From contig PATI01000049.1 of assembly GCA_002712335.1 (NCBI GenBank), positions 22,888 through 86,887 of the forward strand: 64,000 nucleotides of DNA, written 5' to 3'. Each line of letters begins with the position of its first letter. The stretch's first letter is position 1. The notes beneath the pieces are model-generated. The model worked only from the letters and a program-made list of their open reading frames with translations, had not been told where the DNA came from and did no database searches. Source of the DNA: Rhodospirillaceae bacterium (lineage in GTDB: Bacteria > Pseudomonadota > Alphaproteobacteria > MPNO01 > UBA2964). The position numbers were made by a program, and so were the translations under genes. Positions 9,708-17,943 of the stretch are shown here, in pieces.

Positions 9708-10619
9708 ATGTCAAATATACTGTTTAAAAAAGTTTCTTTTATCGGAATCGGGTTGATCGGCTCTTCTCTGGCCAGAGTTATTCGGCGGGATAATTTGGCA
9801 CAAGAAGTTGTTGCTTATGCACGCACAGAGCAAACAAGAAGTAAGGCGTTAGAATTAAATCTTGTTGATTCTTCAACAGATAATATTTCAATGGCAGTGG
9901 AGGGCGCGGACTTAGTAATTCTTTGTACACCGATAGGAGCCTATGAGACTGTAGCTAAAAATATTTCCGGGTCGCTAAAGCAAGGTGCTATTGTGAGTGA
10001 TGTAGGGTCAGTCAAAGGCCGCGTGATAGAATCCATAGCGAGGTACATACCTGACGGTGTACATTTTGTACCCTGCCATCCCATAGCTGGGACAGAGAAC
10101 TCAGGACCGGGTTCGGGTTTTGATACGCTCTTTAAGGATCGTTGGACAATCGTGACTCCAGTTGAGGGTACCGATCCCACTGCAATTGAACGCGTGGCAA
10201 ATTTATGGCGTTCTGCCGGTAGTAAGATCGAGTATATGGACCCCAACCATCATGACCAAGTATTAGCTATTACTTCTCATGTTCCACACCTAATAGCTTA
10301 TACTATTGTTGGGACTGCTACTGACCTCGAAGAACGATTGAAGTCCGAAGTTATTAAGTTTGCAGCTAGCGGCTTTAGAGATTTCACTAGGATAGCAGCT
10401 TCAGATCCTATTATGTGGCGAGATATATTTCTTAATAATAAAGATGCGGTCCTTGAAATGCTTGGTCGTCTCACAGAAGACTTAGGAGGATTACAGCGGG
10501 CAATACGAAACGAAGATGGAGAAAAATTAGAAGCACTTTTCACTCGGACACGTGAAATTCGTCGGAGTGTCATAGAGGTTGGTCAACATATCCCGCCTAA
10601 GCCTCCCGACGAGGCTTAA
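9708..10619 (+). CDS. tyrC: Prephenate/arogenate dehydrogenase (TyrA/TyrC family)
   Basis: NAD(P)-dependent oxidative decarboxylation of prephenate or arogenate towards tyrosine. The 303-residue protein opens with the Rossmann motif FIGIGLIGSSLAR (residues 11-23). It has the family blocks DVGSVKG, VPCHPIAGTENSGPG and AITSHVPHLIAY, which carry catalytic and substrate-binding residues. A longer reading frame runs 28 codons upstream into hisC, but ATG 9708 lies just after the hisC stop and matches the family N-terminus. Third gene of the aroQ-hisC-tyrC operon. Confidence 0.9.
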   Translation: MSNILFKKVSFIGIGLIGSSLARVIRRDNLAQEVVAYARTEQTRSKALELNLVDSSTDNISMAVEGADLVILCTPIGAYETVAKNISGSLKQGAIVSDVGSVKGRVIESIARYIPDGVHFVPCHPIAGTENSGPGSGFDTLFKDRWTIVTPVEGTDPTAIERVANLWRSAGSKIEYMDPNHHDQVLAITSHVPHLIAYTIVGTATDLEERLKSEVIKFAASGFRDFTRIAASDPIMWRDIFLNNKDAVLEMLGRLTEDLGGLQRAIRNEDGEKLEALFTRTREIRRSVIEVGQHIPPKPPDEA

Positions 10620-10624
10620 ATTTC

Positions 10625-11674
10625 TTATTTCCATCTGATTTTTGGTATTTTCAAAAATTTAATAGGCCCCAGATATAGGAAACCATCTTGTACCGCTAAA
10701 GAAATTTTGATTTCTCGATTTTTAGCTCTTTTTTTATTTGCCATGGCATTAGTTATGAAGCTCAATAACATACCGGTGCTTGCTTTGATTAGTCCTGCAA
10801 CTACCATCGAATTAATAGTTGCATTTTGACCAGTAATTTTAGCACTTAGCACAGCAATGGGTTGAAGATTTTCATCTAGTGCAAAGGTTCCGTTACCTAA
10901 AACTTTTAATTTCCCCCAATTTACGATCATCTTATTAATTTCTATCACCCCACCTTGTTTAGTCCAATTTGTTAATATATTTTTTAGATTAGACCCCTCA
11001 AAAATTCCATGTAAGTCAGTTGAAAATTTTATTTTTGCGAATTGATTTTCCATCTTTGGAAGAAGGTTTTTTGGAATTACTAAACTCGCTAAATCCATCT
11101 CCATCCTTACTGAAGGACCTTTGTGTGTCACAGTTTTGGTTTCGTATTTTTTATTTAGATGCAGCGATCCGCTAAGCTTCTTAAATTTTATTTGGTTTGC
11201 CGGCGGAATGTGAATCAAATTTTCCTTTACGCTGAATTTAATTTCTTGAACTTTACCAAATCGATCTAAATTCAGTCGACCCGTACCCGTTTTCATCTTG
11301 GCATTAATATGTTTCAGAGAGTTTTTTCTATAAATGTGTGCTTGATGACTCCCAAATGTTTGAAACTCAAAACTTTTATAATCCCATGAATTTAAATTTA
11401 TTTTTAATAGAGAAGTGGTCCATAAAAAGCGATTTTTGAATTTAAGTCTCGGTCTTTCAATTTCTAAACACCAGCCCCACGGAAAGCCGGAAATTTCGAT
11501 ATCTTTATGATTGATTTGCAAATCGGTGGTGATATATTTTTTTTTCAAATTTGAAAAACCGCTCTCGATTTTGAATGCTATATACATCCAGCCGCAGTAA
11601 TAGACTGTGGCAATGCTGGCAATAACTGCCAAGAAGATCACAATCCGTTTTCGGTTTAATTGATTGGTTGCCAT
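10625..11674 (-). CDS. DUF2125 domain protein, probably membrane-anchored
   Basis: A 349-residue DUF2125 protein of unknown function. One N-terminal transmembrane segment (about 10-33, VIFLAVIASIATVYYCGW) follows a basic start, so the bulk is probably periplasmic. The family marker KDIEISGFPWGW is at about residues 57-68, leading into a long beta-rich region reminiscent of AsmA-like repeats. DUF2125 genes commonly sit beside tyrC in Rhodospirillales, as here (convergent, five bases apart). The gene is visibly more AT- and lysine-rich than its neighbours. No catalytic residues can be assigned. Confidence 0.8.
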   Translation of the reverse strand: MATNQLNRKRIVIFLAVIASIATVYYCGWMYIAFKIESGFSNLKKKYITTDLQINHKDIEISGFPWGWCLEIERPRLKFKNRFLWTTSLLKINLNSWDYKSFEFQTFGSHQAHIYRKNSLKHINAKMKTGTGRLNLDRFGKVQEIKFSVKENLIHIPPANQIKFKKLSGSLHLNKKYETKTVTHKGPSVRMEMDLASLVIPKNLLPKMENQFAKIKFSTDLHGIFEGSNLKNILTNWTKQGGVIEINKMIVNWGKLKVLGNGTFALDENLQPIAVLSAKITGQNATINSMVVAGLIKASTGMLLSFITNAMANKKRAKNREIKISLAVQDGFLYLGPIKFLKIPKIRWK

Positions 11675-11712
11675 AAGTCTTTATAGATACCTAATCCGTT
11701 ATCGTCGAGCTT

Positions 11713-12669
11713 ATGAAACCGAGTGAATATTCTTATATTCAAAAAAGATTTTCGAGATTTCAAAATAACGATAAATATATGAAGTTTATAACAGAAAAAT
11801 ACCAGCAGTCGGGCCTTCTTTACATAGCATCGGCATTTTTCATTTTTTTCTGGGCGAGTGGATTTATAGCTGCAAAATATGGTTTACCTTACGCTCCTCC
11901 ACTAACCTTTCTCTCGCTCAGGTTTTGTTTGGCTTTAATAATTTTAGTTGGTATTTGTTTTATCTGGCCCTTTCGTTGGCCTAACAAACTTAGTTTAAAT
12001 TTCCATCTAGTGGTTGCTGGTTTGCTTATTCAAACAACCTATCTAATAGGCGTATTTTATGGAATTTATCTTGGTCTATCGACGGGTATGATGGCGCTCG
12101 TCGTGGGTTTGCAGCCTATAATCACGGGATGTTTTGCATCGATGATGTTAGGTGAAAAGTTAGTTTATAAACAATGGGTGGGTCTTGGCCTGGGGTTTCT
12201 CGGATTAAGCTTAGTGGTAGCGGAACAAATTGATTTTTCTGGCCAAACTTTGTGGGGAACGTTATTCGCGGTATTAGCGTTATCTGGGATTACGATTGGT
12301 ACAATTTATCAAAAACATTATTGTGTCGGGGTCGATATCCGCGCTGCGGTTACCATTCAGAATGCCATTTCATTCCTATTAGCAGGAATTCTAGCCTTTT
12401 TATTTGAGCCATTTGAAGTCAATTGGAATATGAATTTTTTTCTTGCCTTGTCATGGTCAGCCGTCGGGCTTTCTGTCATAGCCATTGGCCTATACTTTTT
12501 TTTAGTACAGCGTGGTGCTACCGCAAAGGTTACAAGCCTAATTTATCTTAGTCCGCCGACCACAGCCCTGATGGGTTGGCTAATGTTCGAAGAAACCTTT
12601 ACCACTCTCGCTTTGTTAGGCTTAGTCTTGGCTGTTGTCGGAGTGGCTATTGTCAATCGGTCGGTATAG
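11713..12669 (+). CDS. DMT-superfamily (EamA) transporter
   Basis: Inner-membrane protein of about ten transmembrane helices in two EamA repeats. The first repeat starts near residue 36 (IASAFFIFFWASGFIAAKYG) and the second near 184. It probably exports amino acids or other small metabolites; the substrate is not readable. A cytosolic N-terminal extension of about 30 residues precedes the first helix. An internal ATG at 11779 would remove it and is a reasonable alternative start, since neither has a strong ribosome site. The ChaC-like gene follows 11 bases after the stop. Confidence 0.82.
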   Translation: MKPSEYSYIQKRFSRFQNNDKYMKFITEKYQQSGLLYIASAFFIFFWASGFIAAKYGLPYAPPLTFLSLRFCLALIILVGICFIWPFRWPNKLSLNFHLVVAGLLIQTTYLIGVFYGIYLGLSTGMMALVVGLQPIITGCFASMMLGEKLVYKQWVGLGLGFLGLSLVVAEQIDFSGQTLWGTLFAVLALSGITIGTIYQKHYCVGVDIRAAVTIQNAISFLLAGILAFLFEPFEVNWNMNFFLALSWSAVGLSVIAIGLYFFLVQRGATAKVTSLIYLSPPTTALMGWLMFEETFTTLALLGLVLAVVGVAIVNRSV

Positions 12670-12680
12670 GTTAGCTGAGA

Positions 12681-13235
12681 ATGAAACAATTGCAGTTATC
12701 TATTGATGAACCGGGTGATTTTTGGCTTTTTGCCTATGGATCTTTGATGTGGAATCCCGGATTCCCATTCAAAAAAACACATAAGGCTACTTTAAAAGGC
12801 TGGCAACGTAAATTTTGTATTTCTTCCGAAAGCTATAGAGGAACTATCGACAACCCCGGCTTATCTTTGGGATTAGATTTAGGTGGAGAATGTCAAGGAT
12901 TGGCATTTTTTATATCTGGTAGAGATCGTGATTTTGTTCTTGATTATCTAAGCAAGCGAGAATTGAAAGAACAAGTATATCATTTCTTACCTGTAATAAT
13001 TAATGTTAGGGGTCTTCGACTAAAGGCCTATACCTTGGTAGTAAATCACGATCACCGTCTATACGTTGGTCAAATGTCTATGCCCCAAATCGCCAAAAGG
13101 ATTGCATATGCAAATGGGGCTAATGGTTCGAACATGTGCTACCTTAAGGAAACTGTCAAACACTTAGAACTCTTAGGTGTTAAGGATGAAATGCTAACGA
13201 CGCTATCAATGCTAGTTGATCAATGCCGGAAATAG
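12681..13235 (+). CDS. ChaC-like gamma-glutamylcyclotransferase
   Basis: Probably cleaves the gamma-glutamyl bond of glutathione to 5-oxoproline and Cys-Gly. The 184-residue protein has the substrate loop FAYGSLMWNPG (17-27), the SESYRGT segment at about 49-54, and the likely catalytic Glu94 in SKREL. These match the ChaC family, which is glutathione-specific in characterised members. Located 11 bases after the DMT transporter, so likely co-transcribed. The usual REMxxGVY-type block is altered here (KRELKEQVY), so specificity is a family-level inference. Confidence 0.82.
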   Translation: MKQLQLSIDEPGDFWLFAYGSLMWNPGFPFKKTHKATLKGWQRKFCISSESYRGTIDNPGLSLGLDLGGECQGLAFFISGRDRDFVLDYLSKRELKEQVYHFLPVIINVRGLRLKAYTLVVNHDHRLYVGQMSMPQIAKRIAYANGANGSNMCYLKETVKHLELLGVKDEMLTTLSMLVDQCRK

Positions 13236-13281
13236 GGCAAACATATAAAGAGCTATACTTTACCAATAAACCGAGGATCAC

Positions 13282-14154
13282 ATGAAGTTTGTAAGTTTTT
13301 ACTATCAAGGAAATGAATGCTTTGGGATAATAAAAAGTGGAGAGATTATTGATTTATCTGGGCGGCTATCAAACGGCGGAAATATTCGTGATCTTAAGTC
13401 ATTTTTAGAGGCAGGATCCACCGTAACTAGCACTCTAGGGAAGATATTAAATGATTTTTCTCATACCATCCCGATAAACGATGTTATATTCCGCATTCCT
13501 ATTGTTAACCCCAGTAAAATTTTCTGCGTTGGACGAAATTACTATGCTTACCATGAGGTAGTCGAAGATGGTCGTCCGGATTGGCCAAGTATATTCCCGC
13601 GTTTTTGTGACTCATTTTCTGCACACGAGGAACCCATAATCCGTGGCTTCGACGATGCTGATAAACTTGACTACGAGGGAGAGCTGGTAGTTGTTATTGG
13701 TAAACAGGGGCGCCATATTCCAGAAGAAAAAGCAATGTTCCATATCGGCGGTTATACTATTGCTAATGAAGGTAGCGTAAGAAATTGGATTGGCCGGGGA
13801 ACACAAAATTGTCCTGTTAAAAACCAATGGCGTTCAGGGTCAATGGGCCCTTGGATGGTGTCTGATGACGAAATAGCAGACCCTATGAAGCTTCGAATTA
13901 TAACGCGAGTTAATGGTGAAGAGCGTCAGAATGGAGGAACTGAAATGATGATCTTCGATATTCCTTTTGTTATTTCTTATATCTCTCGTTTTACTCAACT
14001 TGAACCAGGGGATTTGATTTGTACAGGTAGCCCTGGTGGTTCAGCTATTGAACATGATCCCCCCGGTTATTTGGAGCCAGGAGATCATTTGGAAGTCGAA
14101 ATCGACGGCATTGGACTTTTAAAAAATAGGGTACAAGGAGAAGAGAAAAGTTAA
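13282..14154 (+). CDS. Fumarylacetoacetate hydrolase (FAH)-family protein
   Basis: Mg- or Mn-dependent hydrolase, isomerase or decarboxylase acting on 2-oxo-acid intermediates, often of aromatic catabolism. The 290-residue protein has FCVGRNY (81-87), metal ligands Glu132 and Glu134 in YEGELVVVIG, and the conserved LEPGDLICTGSPGG block near the C-terminus. The third metal ligand, normally Asp in an ANDxSxRD context, appears as Glu163 in ANEGSVRNW, and the following Asp is Asn. The exact reaction is unknown. It stands alone, 46 bases after the ChaC gene and convergent with plsC. Confidence 0.82.
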   Translation: MKFVSFYYQGNECFGIIKSGEIIDLSGRLSNGGNIRDLKSFLEAGSTVTSTLGKILNDFSHTIPINDVIFRIPIVNPSKIFCVGRNYYAYHEVVEDGRPDWPSIFPRFCDSFSAHEEPIIRGFDDADKLDYEGELVVVIGKQGRHIPEEKAMFHIGGYTIANEGSVRNWIGRGTQNCPVKNQWRSGSMGPWMVSDDEIADPMKLRIITRVNGEERQNGGTEMMIFDIPFVISYISRFTQLEPGDLICTGSPGGSAIEHDPPGYLEPGDHLEVEIDGIGLLKNRVQGEEKS

Positions 14155-14165
14155 TTACCCAAGTG

Positions 14166-14885
14166 TTATTTGGAATATTTAAAATTACAAATTTCCTGCT
14201 GTGCGTTTTCAATTTCTGCTTCGAGTCTTGTCATTAATTCTTGGCGGGATAGTCCTGGAGGTATTGGAGTCAAAAAACGCAGAGTAATAATACCTGATCG
14301 TCGAATGAGTTTTCGCCTTGGCCAAAAAAGGCCAGAATTTAAAGCTACTGGTACTACAGGTATTTTTAAGTCCTTGTATAGTGCAGCGACCCCACTGTGA
14401 TAAAAACCTTTTTGCCCTGGTGCAGTGCGTGTCCCTTCAGGAAAGATTACTATCGATCTGCCGTTTAAAACAGGTCCACGTGCATCTCTAATAAGTTTGC
14501 GTATCGTTGAGGCGCCGCCATTTCTTTTAATTCCTATAGCTCCATACTTTTTTGCATACCAGCCAAAAAATGGTAACCAAAATAACTCTCTTTTCAGAAT
14601 TATAGTTGGACATTCAAGTTCTAAAGGGAAGATAAGAGTATCCCAAGCAGACTGATGTTTAGCGGCAATTATGACGGGCCCTTCCGGGACCAGTTCTTTA
14701 CCTTCAATATTATGGGTTAGGTTACATATTTTACTTAGAAGAAAATATACAGAATTAGTCCAAAACCTTGCGATAAGTTTACTTGCCGATAGAGGTAGTA
14801 TCAGAGATGGAAGAAAAGCAAAGCACATCAGGAAAGCCCAAATACCATAAATTGTGTGGTAAAAGAATGTGCGAGCAATGGTCAT
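14166..14885 (-). CDS. plsC: 1-acyl-sn-glycerol-3-phosphate acyltransferase
   Basis: Acylates lysophosphatidic acid to phosphatidic acid at the inner membrane. The 239-residue protein has an N-terminal membrane segment, the catalytic HX4D motif HQSAWD (77-82), the GIKR segment near 118-121 and FPEGTR (148-153). The ATG overlaps the ydcF stop by four bases, making it the last gene of ftsE-ftsX-ydcF-plsC. That order is common in alphaproteobacteria and ties membrane lipid supply to envelope division functions. Gene symbol follows the family; paralogues with other specificities exist. Confidence 0.9.
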   Translation of the reverse strand: MTIARTFFYHTIYGIWAFLMCFAFLPSLILPLSASKLIARFWTNSVYFLLSKICNLTHNIEGKELVPEGPVIIAAKHQSAWDTLIFPLELECPTIILKRELFWLPFFGWYAKKYGAIGIKRNGGASTIRKLIRDARGPVLNGRSIVIFPEGTRTAPGQKGFYHSGVAALYKDLKIPVVPVALNSGLFWPRRKLIRRSGIITLRFLTPIPPGLSRQELMTRLEAEIENAQQEICNFKYSK

Positions 14886-15523
14886 AGCTTATTCTTTTCT
14901 GTAGGAAGGTTATTCTTTAAACCGAATTGAGCGATTATATATTTATTAAACTCACTTGCTAAAAGTTCAGCTGTTCCGGGCCACCGCCACCAATTCTTAC
15001 GTTTAAACTGTGAAGGAAAAACAGGGTGTGGAACAATCCGAATATTAGGCATTGCCCGCGTAAATTCTAAAAGGCTTCTGGGCATATGATAATTGGCTGT
15101 TACTAATCGGAGAGATTTCAGTTGGTTTTTAGACATCCAGATAGAAGTCTCTATAGCATTGCCGGCTGTATTATCTGCGCGGTAACCGATTGCTATACAG
15201 CATGCAAACTCATTAGGTTTGCGGCTGACTAATTTTAATAGTTCTTTTACATCCACACCACGAGCAACCCCCGAGATAAACAAATATTTAGCGTAGCTCT
15301 TTGACAAAAGGTCCATGCCCACCTCGAGTCGCTCCGACCCTCCAGTTAAGACGATTATAGCATCAGTTTTCAAAGGATTGTAAGTTGGGGTTGCTGGGAC
15401 ATTGTGTACAAACCAAAGCAGTCCTGCTAACCAAATCATGAGAGAAAATAAGAACAATATCAGAATCCCAATACCCCATTTCTTAAAAGGGCGTCCTTTT
15501 CTATATCTCAAACCAAGGCTCAT
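14882..15523 (-). CDS. YdcF/SanA-type DUF218 membrane-anchored protein
   Basis: 213 residues: one N-terminal transmembrane helix (about 17-40) and a periplasmic DUF218 domain. AIIVLTGGSERLEVGMDLL (about 54-72), FISGVARG and TANYHMPRS are the family blocks. Homologues (ElyC, SanA, YdcF) affect peptidoglycan or lipid-carrier metabolism, but the reaction is not settled. It starts ten bases after the ftsX stop and overlaps plsC by four bases, so it is firmly in the cell-division operon. Confidence 0.85.
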   Translation of the reverse strand: MSLGLRYRKGRPFKKWGIGILILFLFSLMIWLAGLLWFVHNVPATPTYNPLKTDAIIVLTGGSERLEVGMDLLSKSYAKYLFISGVARGVDVKELLKLVSRKPNEFACCIAIGYRADNTAGNAIETSIWMSKNQLKSLRLVTANYHMPRSLLEFTRAMPNIRIVPHPVFPSQFKRKNWWRWPGTAELLASEFNKYIIAQFGLKNNLPTEKNKL

Positions 15524-15533
15524 AATATTCAGT

Positions 15534-16421
15534 TTACATTATACGACCAAGGATCCTAATAACTGTGATCCATGCAGTTATAGTAGTGATAGCGATGGCA
15601 AATAAACCCGTAGAGATTATCAATGCCCATTGCAAAAGACTTAGCGTTAGAGGCAGTGACAGTTGTTGATCTATTTTATAGCTAATAAAACTCAATATAA
15701 AGAGTGTGGCTAAGCCCATACAAGTTCCTATAAGGCTACCCTTTAACCCAATATAAATCCCGTAGCGTTTAAAACGGGCGGCAATATATCGATCTTGGGC
15801 GCCCATCAAGTGCAGAAGGTCAACTAAATTTCCATGTATTTTTAGACTCGTTCTTGTAGCGAAAATTATCGTTGTTACCGACACAGTAATAACGAGTAAT
15901 AATATTATTAGGGCAATTCCTTCAAGAATGGCCGTTAGGGATACAAGCTTGTCTAACCATATCTGGTGATCGTCCACTTGGATATCAGGTATTACTTTTT
16001 TTAATTCAGCTCGAAGATTCTCTAAATTAATTTTTGTGTTGGGTTTAGCTTTTACTGATATGAGCCTCGGCAGGGGTAAAAGCATAGTTTCGGAAGTAAT
16101 ATTATGTCCAAGCCAAGGGGTCAGAAGATCCTTTATTTCACTGCTTGAAATTTCTTTTGCGCTCTCAACTCCGGGAAACGATTTTATTAAGGCTAATACA
16201 GATTTTAAATCCGTTTCCGATTGAAAAAACTTACCGGTTTTGGTTTCTGGAACTTGTACGGTGAGGTTCCCTTTAAGGTCCGCACGCCAGCGATCTGCGA
16301 AAGAAGATAAGATTAAGACTCCTGCTACAATTACAGTTGCGAGCCAAACCATGAATGCGATAAACCAAGGAACATATTTGCTAGCTGGATCTCGGGTTAG
16401 TGGTAAGATATCAATAGCCAT
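15534..16421 (-). CDS. ftsX: Cell division protein FtsX
   Basis: Membrane subunit of the FtsEX complex, which controls septal peptidoglycan hydrolases. The 295-residue protein has one N-terminal helix (about 19-42), an extracytoplasmic loop with NLTVQVPE and LLPLPRLISVKAKP, and three further helices within the FtsX permease domain (about 165-290). The segment HLMGAQDRYIAARFKRYG is the conserved cytosolic coupling region. It starts seven bases after the ftsE stop. Identification is strong from order and topology. Confidence 0.93.
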   Translation of the reverse strand: MAIDILPLTRDPASKYVPWFIAFMVWLATVIVAGVLILSSFADRWRADLKGNLTVQVPETKTGKFFQSETDLKSVLALIKSFPGVESAKEISSSEIKDLLTPWLGHNITSETMLLPLPRLISVKAKPNTKINLENLRAELKKVIPDIQVDDHQIWLDKLVSLTAILEGIALIILLLVITVSVTTIIFATRTSLKIHGNLVDLLHLMGAQDRYIAARFKRYGIYIGLKGSLIGTCMGLATLFILSFISYKIDQQLSLPLTLSLLQWALIISTGLFAIAITTITAWITVIRILGRIM

Positions 16422-16428
16422 TACTGAA

Positions 16429-17139
16429 TTAGGTCCTGAGAGGTTCAGTTTGATGATTTTTTATTGTTGCTAGGGATAAACTACCGTTTAGGAGTTGAAG
16501 AGTAGGCTTGGGAAAGTCGGTTAAGAGCGTTTTATTATGGGTGGCTAATAAGATAGTGGTCCCATTTCTATTTAATTCTTCAAATAAATACATCAAACGT
16601 TTTGCAATATGATCATCGACATTGCCCGTGGGTTCGTCGGCTAAGATTAGTTTTGGCCGAGTCACAACGGCGCGAGCGATCGCGATCCGTTGTTTTTGAC
16701 CACCAGATAGTGACCGCGGAAGTATGGCCATTTGTTTGGATAGCCCGACCCAATCTAAAAGTTCAGAAGCCTTGGATTTTATTTCATTTTCGGGAGCACC
16801 AGCAATTTGAAGAGGTAATGCTACATTTTCTAATGTTGTGAGATGATCTATAAGTTTGAAGTCTTGGAAGACAACGCCCATCATACGTCGTAACTTTGGC
16901 AGAATATGACGAGGTGTAGTTGCTATATCCTTTCCAAATAACGAGATTAACCCTCTTGAAGGTCGATGAGCTAAATACATTAAACGTAATAAAGATGACT
17001 TGCCGGCTCCACTATCTCCGGTGAGGAAGTGGAAACTTCCTTCCTTTAATTGTAAAGAAATATCGTGGAGAATTTCTGGCCCTAAGCCGTAACGCATTCC
17101 CACATTTTGGAACTTAATGACGTCTTCACCGTAAAACAA
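16429..17139 (-). CDS. ftsE: Cell division ATP-binding protein FtsE (TTG start)
   Basis: ABC ATPase that pairs with FtsX. Walker A GDSGAGKSS is at 41-49, the signature LSGGQKQRIAIARA sits in the middle, and Walker B plus D-loop read LILADEPTGNVDD. The total is 236 residues. The start is TTG at 17139: GAGGAAG lies just upstream (17150-17144) and no closer ATG or GTG gives the full first strand. The C-terminus extends about 15 residues beyond the usual FtsE core. It leads the ftsE-ftsX-ydcF-plsC operon. Confidence 0.94.
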   Translation of the reverse strand: MFYGEDVIKFQNVGMRYGLGPEILHDISLQLKEGSFHFLTGDSGAGKSSLLRLMYLAHRPSRGLISLFGKDIATTPRHILPKLRRMMGVVFQDFKLIDHLTTLENVALPLQIAGAPENEIKSKASELLDWVGLSKQMAILPRSLSGGQKQRIAIARAVVTRPKLILADEPTGNVDDHIAKRLMYLFEELNRNGTTILLATHNKTLLTDFPKPTLQLLNGSLSLATIKNHQTEPLRT

Positions 17140-17220
17140 AATACTTCCTCAAAATTTCTGTATTTGCAAAGTATGGCATACGATGTACCTATATGTCCGT
17201 CCTATGTCCTTTATCTTCCA

Positions 17221-17244
17221 ATTAGAATATTAGAATATTAGAAT
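17221..17244. repeat. Three tandem copies of ATTAGAAT
   Basis: Perfect 8-base unit repeated three times (17221-17228, 17229-17236, 17237-17244) in the divergent region between ftsE and hpt. It could be slippage-prone spacer DNA within a promoter region. There is no evidence of phase variation of either neighbour. Confidence 0.7.
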
Positions 17245-17333
17245 GTTTGAAAAAGATTTAAACAAAAAATTAATTAAATGATTCTGATTTGACAAAATAT
17301 AGGTAAATTGCATTGTATTTTTTGAAACTTTAG

Positions 17334-17882
17334 TTGGTGTCCAAAATTAAAAACCGAACTTCTTTGAAAACTTTATTCTCTGAGGCCCAGATTTCCAAGC
17401 GCGTCGATGCCTTGGCGCGAGAAATCGTTGCTGATTACCCTAAAGAATTTCTCGTTATTGTCATATTAAAAGGCAGCTTTGTATTTGCTGCTGATTTGAT
17501 AAGAGCATTAGAAACTAATGGGGGCTCTGCGCAGGTTGATTTTATTAGTCTTTCTAGCTACGGGCTCGGGTCAAATAGCTCCGGTAAAGTTACTGTTAAA
17601 CAGGATTTAATTGAAGATGTATCCGATCGTCCGGTCTTGGTCATTGATGATATTCTAGAATCGGGAAGGACTATTGCTTTTGCAGTGGAAATGATGAAGA
17701 AACGTCATGCTGCCACGGTAAAAACGTGCCTACTACTTGATAAACCTGGAAGGCGAAAGGTAGATATTGAAGCTGATTATGTGGGTTTTAAAATCGACCC
17801 ACATTTTGTAGTTGGCTATGGATTAGATTTAGCAAATAAATATCGTGGCCTACCATATATCGGGGTCATAGAAGATATTTGA
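17334..17882 (+). CDS. hpt: Hypoxanthine phosphoribosyltransferase
   Basis: Purine salvage: hypoxanthine or guanine plus PRPP to IMP or GMP. The 182-residue type I phosphoribosyltransferase has ILKGSFVFAADL (48-59), SSYG (about 75-78) and the PRPP-binding motif VLVIDDILESGRTI (about 101-114). In common HPRTs the PRPP loop reads VDDILDTG; here it is IDDILESG. The start is TTG 17334 or the adjacent GTG 17337; neither has a good Shine-Dalgarno. It is convergent with lysA. Confidence 0.9.
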   Translation: MVSKIKNRTSLKTLFSEAQISKRVDALAREIVADYPKEFLVIVILKGSFVFAADLIRALETNGGSAQVDFISLSSYGLGSNSSGKVTVKQDLIEDVSDRPVLVIDDILESGRTIAFAVEMMKKRHAATVKTCLLLDKPGRRKVDIEADYVGFKIDPHFVVGYGLDLANKYRGLPYIGVIEDI

Positions 17883-17943
17883 AAAAATTCCGGTTCTTTA
17901 AAGATTGTTAACTATGATCTGTTAAAAGATTATTACGGACCAA

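Noticed and set aside
17221..17244. CRISPR-like repeat
   Set aside because: Three adjacent 8-base units with no spacers; far too short.
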